Origin: Pseudomonadota bacterium
GTDB lineage: Bacteria; Desulfobacterota; Syntrophia; Syntrophales; UBA5619
Length of the DNA: 7,787 bases
Assembly: GCA_018896355.1 (NCBI GenBank)
Contig: JAHIMW010000160.1
Location: forward strand, 1-7,787
Direction of reading: 5' to 3'
The position numbers were made by a program, and so were the translations under genes. How positions within the stretch are numbered: position 1 is the first letter of the stretch; each line of letters starts with the position of its first letter. The notes beneath the pieces were generated by a model that saw only the letters and a list, made by a program, of their open reading frames with translations, had not been told where the DNA came from and made no database searches. Shown here piece after piece: positions 1-5,762 of the stretch.

Positions 1-282
1 CTGATCCATCTCGATCCGGGGAGGCTTTTTGCGGAACGGAACAGGCCTGCTGTACATCGGGGCAGGGAGCTCAATATGCCCGCCCCGGCTCAGTTCGAGC
101 AGCAGGCCCCGACAAACCATGTCTCTAAGCGCCCCGTTTTGCTGCACCCATCCCCAGGCCCGGCAAAGCTCCTGCGACAGGGCCCGCCGACTCTCTCCGG
201 GATGTTCGGCAATCAGGCTCCTGACAAACGCAATGTCTTCCCCTGTGACCGCCCGGCCTCTGTATCGTATTTGCGATTCCAT
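1..282 (-). CDS. DUF4338 (DruA-like) protein, N-terminal part
   Basis: This is the first 94 codons of a gene that continues past the left edge. Translating the minus strand from the ATG at 282 gives a protein starting MESQIRYRGRAVTGEDIAF, followed by GESRRALSQELCRAWGW (about residues 29-45), NGALRDMVCRGLLLEL (49-64) and GHIELPAP (68-75). That pattern of an RYRGR start, a helix with RRALS..LC..W.W, an LRDM.CR helix and a GxIELP turn is the N-terminal signature of DUF4338, the domain of DruA from the Druantia anti-phage system. The fold suggests a winged-helix-like DNA-binding unit, but the biochemical role is not known to me. It starts 51 nt after the tnpB stop, in the place where tnpC normally sits. 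No clear Shine-Dalgarno precedes the ATG, so expression may depend on the upstream genes. An in-frame TTG at 291 is an alternative start. The family call is firm; the function in transposition or defence is open. Confidence 0.82.
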   Translation of the reverse strand, partial: MESQIRYRGRAVTGEDIAFVRSLIAEHPGESRRALSQELCRAWGWVQQNGALRDMVCRGLLLELSRGGHIELPAPMYSRPVPFRKKPPRIEMDQ

Positions 283-333
283 GGCCGGCAAATAGCATGA
301 TCGGTTTTAGAACGCAAGAGATTTTTTAAAAAT

Positions 334-696
334 TTATCCGACGGCGTCGATCTTCTTCCAGGCGGGCGCCACCCGCGCATGACGGGGATTGCCGTTCCAA
401 AGCAAAAGCTGCAGTTCGTGAACGGCCAAGGCGGCCATGCGGTCATGACCCTCCTCCGGCCACCACTGAAACGTCCCCTTGGATAATCGCTTCTGGCAAA
501 GCCAGAACCCTTGGCCGTCATACATCAACGCCTTGATGGCGGTTCCCCGATTGTTCCGAAAAACAAAGACGCAGCCCGAAAAGGGGTCCGCTTCCAAGAT
601 CTGCCGGCAGATCCCCGCCAGTCCGTCGATCCCTTTCCTGAAGTCCACCGCCTTGACCGAAAGAAGGATCCGCATCTGCGGCGTGATCTGGATCAT
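334..696 (-). CDS. tnpB: IS66 family accessory protein TnpB
   Basis: This 120-residue protein has the full length and signature of IS66 TnpB (Orf2). It contains VDFRKGIDGLAG (residues 17-28), DPFSGCVFVFRNNRG (36-50), IKALMYDGQGFWLCQKRL (53-70) and a KGTFQWW stretch. TnpB is required for efficient transposition in studied IS66 elements, but its molecular activity is unknown. Its ATG overlaps the tnpA stop codon as ATGA (693-696), which indicates translational coupling. The C-terminal third (PEEGHDRMAALAVHELQLLLWNGN) fits the usual TnpB end, where a conserved helix follows the W-rich strand. There is no frameshift or stop inside, so the gene looks intact. The stop lies at 334-336, and a short AT-rich gap separates it from the DUF4338 gene. 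Confidence 0.95.
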   Translation of the reverse strand: MIQITPQMRILLSVKAVDFRKGIDGLAGICRQILEADPFSGCVFVFRNNRGTAIKALMYDGQGFWLCQKRLSKGTFQWWPEEGHDRMAALAVHELQLLLWNGNPRHARVAPAWKKIDAVG

Positions 697-1100
697 CGCC
701 CCGACCCCAAAAACGCCTTCATGAACTCCAGGGGATCAAAACACACCCGGCCTTTGATGTGCATCTTTACCTTTGCACCCTCTTTGTCTTCCATCTCCAC
801 AAGGCATTCGGCCTCCGGCAGGGACGCCTTCAAATCCAACTCGACAAAGGCGGAAGATGTTACAAACTTGGGAAGGCTCTCAGGATGGGAATAACAAACG
901 CGACGTTTCAGGGCATTATAATCCAGACGCAACAATCTGGATATCTTGCAAATAGAATGGTCGGCGCAAAGGGCTACCGCCCCTTCCCATAAACTCTCCG
1001 GTATGGGCGTACGATGCTTCCGGCTCTCCCGCCATTGCTCAAATCGCTGACGAACGTCTTCAAGGGTTGGTTTTGCTGTGGGTATGAATTGCTGATCCAT
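693..1100 (-). CDS. tnpA: IS66 family TnpA-like helix-turn-helix protein
   Basis: This 135-residue protein is the first gene of the element. A polar, helical N-terminus (LEDVRQRFEQWRESRK, residues 13-28) is followed by a helix-turn-helix-like segment, PIPESLWEGAVALCADHSICKISRLLRLDYNALKRRV (about 33-69). The C-terminal segment (about 80-135) has a beta-rich VELDL...VEMEDKEGAKVKMHIKG stretch, as in other IS66 TnpA proteins. In the family TnpA is an accessory DNA-binding protein that probably recognises the element ends. The start at 1100 is supported by a strong Shine-Dalgarno, AAGGAGG at 1114-1108 on the minus strand, 7 nt before the ATG. Both the ribosome binding site and the start codon are caught in a perfect hairpin, described separately. 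The reading frame is intact. Only 47 bp separate the ATG from the element tip, leaving little room for an internal promoter. Confidence 0.88.
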   Translation of the reverse strand: MDQQFIPTAKPTLEDVRQRFEQWRESRKHRTPIPESLWEGAVALCADHSICKISRLLRLDYNALKRRVCYSHPESLPKFVTSSAFVELDLKASLPEAECLVEMEDKEGAKVKMHIKGRVCFDPLEFMKAFLGSGR

Positions 1101-1132
1101 CGGTTATCCTCCTTAGGCTTGATAACCGATGG
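1097..1132 (-). promoter_or_regulatory. Start-sequestering hairpin over tnpA RBS and ATG
   Basis: A perfect 12-bp inverted repeat (CCATCGGTTATC at 1097-1108, GATAACCGATGG at 1121-1132) flanks a 12-nt loop at 1109-1120. In the minus-strand transcript the loop holds most of the AAGGAG ribosome binding site, and the 3' arm of the stem holds the tnpA ATG. Folding would block initiation. The 5' arm lies close to the element tip, so a transcript entering from flanking DNA would contain the whole hairpin, whereas one starting inside the 5' arm would not. Shielding of transposase genes from read-through expression in this way is known for other IS families such as IS10. The structure is seen directly; the role is inferred. 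Confidence 0.75.
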
Positions 1133-1147
1133 TAACTCCCCCGTTAC
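1132..1147. repeat. Element tip with short palindrome, presumed terminal inverted repeat
   Basis: The last 16 bp of the element read GTAAC, six pyrimidines on the plus strand, then GTTAC, so the tip is itself a 5-bp inverted repeat. Read outward-in on the minus strand it begins GTAACGGGGG, in keeping with the GTAA start of IS66 ends. It abuts the 12-bp tnpA hairpin, sharing the G at 1132. The matching right-hand repeat is outside the window, so its length cannot be measured. Confidence 0.6.
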
Positions 1148-2037
1148 GATTTTTCACGCAGGCTTACCGGAAGGACACGGTGAATGTGGCCTACGAAGCG
1201 GCCACGGCGGACATCAGGGATTTCAATCTGATCGATCCCTTTCATCTGGAAGCCTATGACGAAAAAGCGGTGAATTATAACCGGGATGTGGAGGTGTTTC
1301 CGGTAGTAAAAAGGATTCTCGAAAAAATCACGGGTGGCGATTCATTCTACAGTTCACCAACGGACATGGGTGTGAACAGGGCTGGATTTGCCATCATCGA
1401 CGACGAAGTCGCCAGAGAAGCGGCAAAGCAGGAAGTGATCCGGCGGTATTATCGATACCGTTGCGAATATGTCATGGGATTTTCCGACAAGGAAACCGTT
1501 CAGAGAGTCGAGCTCTTTCTTAATGACTTCAATATTCATCCGGAGGATCGCCGTGTCGTCGAACCCGCATGGCAGGCTGCCCGGGAGGCGCAGGAACAGA
1601 GCAAAGGAAACGAGGGCATTTATTGCGGCGCCGCAATCGAGCTAAAAAACGGCTCCATCATAACGGGCAATAACTCCCCGTTGATGCATGCGGCGTCGAG
1701 CCTGATCCTGCACGCCATCAAGTCTCTCGCCGACATACCCGCCAAGATTACCCTGCTGCCTGCTTATATCACCGATTCCATTAGAAATATGAAGACGGAT
1801 ATCCTCAACGAAAAGTCCATCAGTCTAGACCTGGAGGAAACACTTATTGCCCTGAGCATCAGCGCTACAACGAATCCCGCGGCTCAACTGGCCATCGAAA
1901 AACTAAAGGAACTCAGAGGCTGCGAAGTTCACATCACCCACATCCCCACTCCCGGCGACGAAGCAGGATTGAGGCGCCTGGGTGTCAATCTCACCAGTGA
2001 ACCCAATTTTTCCACCAACGATCTGTTCCTGGCCTGA
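1148..2037 (+). pseudogene. DUF1846 family protein, 5' part lost to IS66-like insertion
   Basis: About 296 codons remain of a gene whose intact relatives are roughly 490-510 residues. The open frame continues into the element as far as an ATG at 1129, but that part is IS sequence and not native. Genuine homology starts near AYRKDTVNVAYEAATAD and runs through IDPFHLEAYDEKAVNYNRDVE, a TGGDSFYSSPTDMGVNRAGF segment and an RRYYRYRCEYVMGFSD stretch. It continues through GIYCGAAIELKNGSIITGNN and SPLMHAASSLILHAIKSLA to the natural C-terminus SEPNFSTNDLFLA. The family is widespread in anaerobes and Firmicutes and has no function I can name with confidence. The remaining frame has no internal stop, suggesting that the insertion is fairly recent. 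A truncated protein from the Met at 1129 or a later start cannot be excluded, but there is no good ribosome binding site. Confidence 0.85.
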
Positions 2038-2073
2038 CAACCGTTGTCCTGCCCTGCCCTTATGGAATATGCA

Positions 2074-2102
2074 TTCCAACATGCCCCGTCCAGCGGTTGG
2101 AA
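2074..2102 (+). terminator. Possible terminator in convergent gap
   Basis: TTCCAAC (2074-2080) and GTTGGAA (2096-2102) form a 7-bp stem with a 15-nt loop. An alternative pairing is GCCCC (2083-2087) with GGGGC (2103-2107). The plus strand then becomes moderately T-rich (CTTATTCTTGTTGTT) without a clean T run. The site lies between the DUF1846 remnant and the convergent GuaA-like gene, so it could end either transcript. The loop is long, so support is modest. Confidence 0.35.
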
Positions 2103-2155
2103 GGGGCTTATTCTTGTTGTTGGCGGGCAGGTTGTGACCTTACAGCGATTCCCGG

Positions 2156-3118
2156 TTATACTGCTTCTATGGTTGAAGGCGGTTTCGGGGTGATGTTATA
2201 GGTCACGCTGACCACACCCGGGACCTCTTTGACGATCTTTCCGGCGATTCTCTCCAGCGTTCCATAGGGCAATCTCGTTGCCGCGGCGGATCGGGCATCG
2301 ACACTGTCCCAGCAACGGACCTCGATCTGGAAACCAAAATCCCTTTTCCCGTCCCGCATGCCCGTGACGCGGTCCTCGTGCAGGATAGCCAGATACTGGA
2401 AGACTTTCATTCCCGACAGTTCTTTTTCCACAATGGCCGTGGCTTTCCTGACGATCTTCACGCGATCCGGTGTCACTTCACCCAGGACCCGCGCCGCCAA
2501 GGCCGGTCCCGGGAAAGGAATCCGGTCAAAAAGCGATGCCGGCAGACCCAGAGCGGCCCCCACTTTGCGTACCCCGTCCTTGCGCAGTTGGATCAAGGGT
2601 TCGATAATCTTATAACCGAATGCCTTCTGGGGATCGATGCCCAGTTGCTCAAAGACATTGTGCTGCCGCTTGATCCCCGCCACGGTTTCATCAATATCCG
2701 TCAGGATGGTTCCTTGAAGGAGATGCTTCGCTCCGCTCTGCACAACCAGCTCACCGAATACTTTTTTATAGAAAGTCTGGGTAATGGCCTCCCTTTTTTC
2801 CTCAGGGTCTGTAATTCCTTTCAGGGCCTTGAAGAAAGCCTTCCTGGCGTCAATGATCTCTATCGGAATGCCCAGTGACCGGAAGAGAATTTCTACCTGT
2901 TTCGGTTCATTCTGCCGCATGAGGCCGTTGTCGATAAAGCAGGTTTTAAGTCGTTCCCCCAAAGCGCGGTGACCCAAGGCGGTCACAACAGACGAATCAA
3001 CCCCTCCGGAGAGCGCGTTGATGGCGATGCCTTTCCCGACGATTTTTCTGATTTCCCTTACTTTTTCGGAGATGAACTGCTCTGTATTCAATTTCGCTGC
3101 ACGTATTTCTTTTACCAT
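2156..3118 (-). CDS. GuaA-like ATP pyrophosphatase, GMP synthase without amidotransferase domain
   Basis: This 320-residue protein matches the C-terminal two thirds of GMP synthase, which adenylates XMP and aminates it to GMP. The N-type ATP pyrophosphatase loop SGGVDSS is at residues 37-43, with FIDNGLMRQNE at 61-71 and LLQGTILTDIDET at 133-145. The dimerisation domain carries FPGPALAARVLGEVT (202-216), SVDARSAAATRLPY (272-285) and TYNITPKPPSTIE (306-318). Bacterial GuaA is usually about 510-525 residues with an N-terminal glutamine amidotransferase domain; none is present here. A good ribosome binding site (AAGGAG at 3135-3130) 11 nt before the ATG shows this is a native start and not a truncation. 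The usual KSHHNVGG substrate-binding segment reads KRQHNVFEQLGIDP (150-163), and the final YDIT...EWE reads YNIT...EAV. It may be the synthetase subunit of a two-subunit enzyme as in archaea, an ammonia-dependent form, or a paralogue with another substrate. Confidence 0.85.
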   Translation of the reverse strand: MVKEIRAAKLNTEQFISEKVREIRKIVGKGIAINALSGGVDSSVVTALGHRALGERLKTCFIDNGLMRQNEPKQVEILFRSLGIPIEIIDARKAFFKALKGITDPEEKREAITQTFYKKVFGELVVQSGAKHLLQGTILTDIDETVAGIKRQHNVFEQLGIDPQKAFGYKIIEPLIQLRKDGVRKVGAALGLPASLFDRIPFPGPALAARVLGEVTPDRVKIVRKATAIVEKELSGMKVFQYLAILHEDRVTGMRDGKRDFGFQIEVRCWDSVDARSAAATRLPYGTLERIAGKIVKEVPGVVSVTYNITPKPPSTIEAV

Positions 3119-3178
3119 GATGCCCTTTTCTCCTTCCCCGGAATTCTGAATTTTTTATCCCCTGCCGGACAGGGTTTG

Positions 3179-3207
3179 ATTATCTTGAACCGCCTGCCGG
3201 TTGTCAA
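3179..3207 (-). promoter_or_regulatory. Sigma70-type promoter for the GuaA-like gene
   Basis: On the minus strand TTGACA (3207-3202) is followed by a 17-bp spacer and GATAAT (3184-3179). This is a perfect -35 with a 5-of-6 match to the -10. Transcription would start near 3172, giving a leader of about 55 nt before the ATG at 3118. A small inverted repeat, CCCTG/CAGGG (3160-3164 and 3170-3174), sits at the predicted start site and could be an operator or a 5' hairpin. Confidence 0.7.
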
Positions 3208-3226
3208 GACAAAAGCGATCAAAATA

Positions 3227-3250
3227 AGAATATCGTCCTCTCCATATTCT
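3227..3250 (-). terminator. Weak hairpin after the UROD/MetE-like gene
   Basis: AGAATAT (3227-3233) and ATATTCT (3244-3250) form a 7-bp stem with a 10-nt loop, starting 2 nt after the stop codon of the upstream minus-strand gene. On the minus strand it is followed by TTATTTTG. The stem is AT-rich, so it is a weak intrinsic terminator at best. Its position between that stop and the next promoter supports the call. Confidence 0.35.
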
Positions 3251-3252
3251 GT

Positions 3253-3961
3253 TCACATCGATGGTTGGAGATACTTTGTCTGCAGAAGTCTGGAGATATT
3301 TTTTAGAGAATCGTAAGCCTTCTCCACCGTATCGAAGCCATCGGGGTTCATCAGCGCGCAGGTCGCCGGCATCAGAACGCTTTGGGAAAGGAGTCGCGGC
3401 AGATCAAAACCGGCCTTTTCCAATTCCCGCCAGAGGGTTTCGATGCGATGGATGAGGCCATCCGCAGATTCCTGGATGAATTCATCATAGTTCGCCGGCA
3501 CAATCCCCCAGCCGAACATCCCGTCTTTGTCCAGAAATCCATTGATCCCTTCCCGGTATTTGACGAAGATCTCTCCACAGTTGTAGGCATTGAACGAAAG
3601 GATGTCGATATCGAGATGGAGCAGAAAATCCCAGTCCGGGTTGCCGCAGAGGTGGATGCCCCGGGGATGTTCGGGAAAAATCTTCATTTTCCAGATTCAT
3701 CAGCGCATTTTCCAGTTCGGCATAAAATTTTTCCGTACTGAAATGGATCTTGCGATTTTCCGGTTCCAGAACGATGCCGGGGAAATTCTCCGAGGCCTGA
3801 ACGTACATGTCTTCGAAATAATCCATCTTCGGCAGTTGCGGCCAGAAGGGGATGTCGACGCCCATAGCGACCGATAGCGCCCGGTCCATCTCTTTGTGCG
3901 GCAGAATCCCCATCCCGGTGGTGAGCAGATTCCCGGCAAATGGCATGAGCATAGGGGTCAT
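3253..3961 (-). pseudogene. UROD/MetE-like protein, internally deleted and frameshifted
   Basis: Two overlapping frames together cover one degraded gene. The first, from the ATG at 3961, has a good GAGGAG ribosome binding site 7 nt upstream and encodes PFAGNLLTTGMGILPHKEM, then VDIPFWPQLPKMDYFEDMYVQASENFPGIVL, ending in homology at about residue 95 (ENEDF). The second frame enters near 3687 and supplies EHPRGIHLCGNPDW, then DIDILSFNAYNCGEIF, GMFGWGIVPANYDEF and the C-terminus. HLC resembles the zinc-binding His-x-Cys of cobalamin-independent methionine synthase; this family is a UROD/MetE-like methyltransferase relative. Together about 236 residues remain, against my recollection of about 340-390 for intact homologues. 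The missing part is the middle barrel section that normally precedes GIHLCGNPDW. The likely event is a deletion of some hundreds of bases whose joint, near 3676-3690, also changed frame. The gene lies 66 bp downstream of matB and is probably on the same transcript. A sequencing or assembly error could explain the frame change but not the missing middle. Confidence 0.75.
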
Positions 3962-3973
3962 GGCCCGTCTCCT

Positions 3974-3990
3974 CAGATTTGTAAAATCTG
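3974..3990 (-). promoter_or_regulatory. Perfect 7-bp hairpin abutting the ribosome binding site
   Basis: CAGATTT (3974-3980) and AAATCTG (3984-3990) are a perfect inverted repeat around a 3-nt loop, in the 66-bp gap between matB and the UROD/MetE-like gene. On the minus strand its end overlaps the beginning of the GAGGAG ribosome binding site. There is no T run, so it is not a standard terminator. It could stabilise the upstream transcript end or tune initiation of the downstream gene. Confidence 0.45.
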
Positions 3991-4027
3991 CCCACCCATC
4001 CTCTACAGATAAAAACCGCAGACGGGA

Positions 4028-5542
4028 TCATCCGACGAATTGGTTCCGCAGGACGTTCTTCTGGATCTTGCCCATGCTGTTGCGCGGGAGTTCGTCGATA
4101 AAATGGACGCGCTTCGGCGCCTTGAAGTTGGCAAGGGCGCCCTTCAATGCGTGAATGATACCGGTTTCGGTTGCAGCCGCGCCGTCCGGGTTCTGCTGGC
4201 GTACGACCGCCGCAACAACGGCCTCGCCGAAGTCCGGGTGGGGCACGCCGAAGACGGCGGATTCGAAAATGCCCGGCATCGCGTCGATCATCTCCTCGAT
4301 TTCCTTCGGATAGACGTTCAGCCCCCCGCTTATGATGAGATCCTTTGAACGGCCGATGATCGAAATGTATCCCTCTTTGTCCCGCTTGCCCATGTCGCCT
4401 GTCTTGAAAAAACCGTCCGCGGTGAACTCCTCCCTGGTCTTTTCCGGCATCCGCCAGTAGCCGCGGAAAATGTTATCACCCTTGACCTGGATCTGGCCGA
4501 TCTCGCCGGCCTCTACCGTCCGGTTCTCGGCGTCGGCAATCCGGATCGACACGCCCGGCAGCGGAAAACCGACCGTTCCCCCGCGCCGTTCGCCGTCGTA
4601 TGGATTGGAGGTAAACATGTTGCCTTCCGTCATGCCGTAGCGTTCGAGGATCGTATAACCGGTGCGGGCTTTGAACTCCTCGAACGTTTCCATCAGCAGC
4701 GGCGCCGAACCGGAGATGAAAAGACGCATATCGGAGCAGAGTTCCCGTGTAAAACCGGGATCAGCGAGCAGGCGCACATAGTAGGTCGGCACGCCCATGA
4801 ACACCGTCGCTTTGGGCAGCAACGCGAGGGCCCGTTTGACATCGAATTTTGGTTCGAAGAACATCGGGCTGCCGTTCATCAGGCTGCAGTGGGTGGCGAC
4901 AAAGAGGCCGTGGACATGGAAAATCGGCAGCATGTGCAGAAGCACGTCTCCGGATCGGAATCCCCAGTAGCGGTGGAGCACCTTGGCATTGGATGCCAGA
5001 TTCCGGTGGGAGAGCATGGCGCCCTTTGAGCGCCCGGTCGTCCCCGACGTATAGAGAAGTGCGGCAAGGTCCTCTCCGGTGCGCGCGACGGTTGTAAAAT
5101 GATCCGGCCGGGCTGCGGCGGCTTCCGCCAGGCTGCCGCGGCCGTCGTCATCCAGTTCAAGCAGGTGGGTTACACCGGCCTTTGCCGCCAGTTCGTCGGC
5201 CAGCGCCCGGATCTGCGGTCTGCAGACGAAGATGTGGGGTGTGGCATCACCCAGGAAGTACTCGATTTCGTGACACTGATAGGCGTCATTCATCGGCAGG
5301 TAAACGGCGCCGGCCCGCAAAGCGCCCAGGTAGAGAAAGAGCGCCTGCGGGGATTTTCTCACCTGCACGGCGACGCGGTCTCCCGGTTGCACACCCAGCG
5401 CTGCGAGCAGGGCGGCGTATCGGGCCGATTCTCGTTGCACCCTTCCGTAACTGACCTCGGAACCGTCGGGCAATATCAGGCAGGGTGCATCCGGGTTTTC
5501 CGGAAAGCAGGACTGAAGAATTTCGTACAGGTTTTCGTTCAT
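4028..5542 (-). CDS. matB: Malonyl-CoA synthetase (MatB), adenylate-forming enzyme
   Basis: This 504-residue cytoplasmic ligase converts malonate, CoA and ATP to malonyl-CoA, AMP and pyrophosphate. It matches MatB closely in length (about 503 in Rhodopseudomonas palustris) and sequence. The nucleotide-binding loop LLYTSGTTGRSKG is at residues 162-174. ATVFMGVPTYYVRLL (245-259) and MRLFISGSAPLL (272-283) are MatB-typical; the arginine at 273 lies in the region that contacts malonate in characterised enzymes. ERYGMTEGNMFTSNPYDGER (300-319) is close to a MatB signature. The hinge has TGDMG (381-385) and GRSKDLIISGGLNVYPKEIE (397-416), and the catalytic lysine is K492 in PRNSMGKIQKN. All core motifs are intact. 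Only a weak ribosome binding site (GAGTAGG) precedes the ATG. No malonyl-CoA decarboxylase or malonate transporter is in the window, so the malonyl-CoA may feed fatty acid synthesis or detoxify malonate. A methylmalonate or related short-chain dicarboxylate substrate is a less likely alternative. Confidence 0.92.
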   Translation of the reverse strand: MNENLYEILQSCFPENPDAPCLILPDGSEVSYGRVQRESARYAALLAALGVQPGDRVAVQVRKSPQALFLYLGALRAGAVYLPMNDAYQCHEIEYFLGDATPHIFVCRPQIRALADELAAKAGVTHLLELDDDGRGSLAEAAAARPDHFTTVARTGEDLAALLYTSGTTGRSKGAMLSHRNLASNAKVLHRYWGFRSGDVLLHMLPIFHVHGLFVATHCSLMNGSPMFFEPKFDVKRALALLPKATVFMGVPTYYVRLLADPGFTRELCSDMRLFISGSAPLLMETFEEFKARTGYTILERYGMTEGNMFTSNPYDGERRGGTVGFPLPGVSIRIADAENRTVEAGEIGQIQVKGDNIFRGYWRMPEKTREEFTADGFFKTGDMGKRDKEGYISIIGRSKDLIISGGLNVYPKEIEEMIDAMPGIFESAVFGVPHPDFGEAVVAAVVRQQNPDGAAATETGIIHALKGALANFKAPKRVHFIDELPRNSMGKIQKNVLRNQFVG

Positions 5543-5651
5543 ACGCCTACTCTTTATAATCCTGTGATATCCAATAGAAGAACGAATAACATTAAGGACA
5601 CGTTTAACAATGCCGGTGTTGCCGTTTATTGATGGATCGTTTTGATCAGCG

Positions 5652-5668
5652 TCCGGTTCATCCGGTTC
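5652..5668. repeat. Tandem TCCGGTTC direct repeat upstream of matB
   Basis: TCCGGTTC occurs at 5652-5659 and again at 5661-5668, a 9-bp period. The core CGGTTC recurs at 5721-5726 and, inverted, at 5730-5735. The clustering in the matB upstream region suggests a protein binding site, but the repeats are short. Confidence 0.4.
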
Positions 5669-5670
5669 GG

Positions 5671-5699
5671 AGGCTACGAAGATCGGCCCTGGATGTCAA
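5671..5699 (-). promoter_or_regulatory. matB: Candidate matB promoter
   Basis: On the minus strand TTGACA (5699-5694) is a perfect -35 followed by 17 bp and TAGCCT (5676-5671), a poor -10 with 3 of 6 matches. If used, it would give a leader of about 120 nt before the matB ATG. The -35 overlaps one arm of the inverted repeat described at 5695-5748, and the leader would contain the TCCGGTTC repeats. The weak -10 leaves room for an activator or for a different start site. Confidence 0.35.
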
Positions 5700-5748
5700 C
5701 AAATTTCTGTTGCGATATTGCGGTTCAGTGAACCGATCATTTGTTAAC
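5695..5748. promoter_or_regulatory. Nested inverted repeats between hrpA and matB
   Basis: The outer arms GTCAACAAAT (5695-5704) and ATTTGTTAAC (5739-5748) are complementary at 9 of 10 positions. Inside lies a perfect hairpin, CGGTTC-AGT-GAACCG (5721-5735). The block starts 14 bp after the hrpA stop codon and overlaps the candidate -35 of matB. It could be an operator for a dimeric regulator or an RNA structure at the hrpA 3' end. No T run follows, so an intrinsic terminator is not well supported. The rest of the 220-bp gap (5543-5762) shows nothing else that I can support. Confidence 0.45.
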
Positions 5749-5762
5749 GAGCATTACGATTG

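Larger units (their letters stand above)
1..1147 (-). mobile_element. IS66-like insertion element, tnpA-side end, incomplete in window
   Basis: This is one end of an IS66-type element, transcribed leftward. The evidence is the tnpA-tnpB pair with overlapping ends, and a terminus which read on the minus strand from 1147 begins GTAAC; IS66-family ends typically start GTAA. To the right of 1147 the plus strand opens directly into the middle of a DUF1846 gene, which fixes the junction to within a few bases. IS66 elements usually duplicate 8 bp of target, so 1148-1155 (GATTTTTC) is the expected duplication. Its partner copy and the other inverted repeat would lie left of the window. The third gene is not a recognisable tnpC but a DUF4338 protein, so this may be a derivative or a distinct subgroup. 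The junction is inferred; the second end has not been seen. Confidence 0.82.

Noticed and set aside
1..282. A Druantia anti-phage system
   Set aside because: Only a DUF4338 N-terminus is present, linked to IS66 tnpA and tnpB. No DruB-E-type or large helicase gene of that system is visible; the helicase at the right end is ordinary HrpA.
213..521. A 102-codon minus-strand frame spanning the tnpB 3' end and the DUF4338 start
   Set aside because: It overlaps two recognisable genes out of frame and has no family resemblance. It is chance opening in GC-rich sequence.
2046..2131. CCTGCCC (2048-2054) and GGGCAGG (2125-2131) as a long-range terminator stem
   Set aside because: The arms are 70 nt apart and only 7 bp long, with no T run on either strand; the smaller hairpin at 2074-2102 is the better candidate.
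3674..3681. A second copy of the 8-mer GATTTTTC (minus strand) at the deletion joint of the UROD/MetE-like gene, matching the expected IS target duplication
   Set aside because: An 8-bp AT-rich match in 7.8 kb is not unlikely by chance, and there is no element sequence at that site.
5099..5632. A 177-codon plus-strand frame opposite matB
   Set aside because: It is antisense to a well-supported enzyme and resembles no protein I recognise; long antisense frames are common opposite GC-rich genes.
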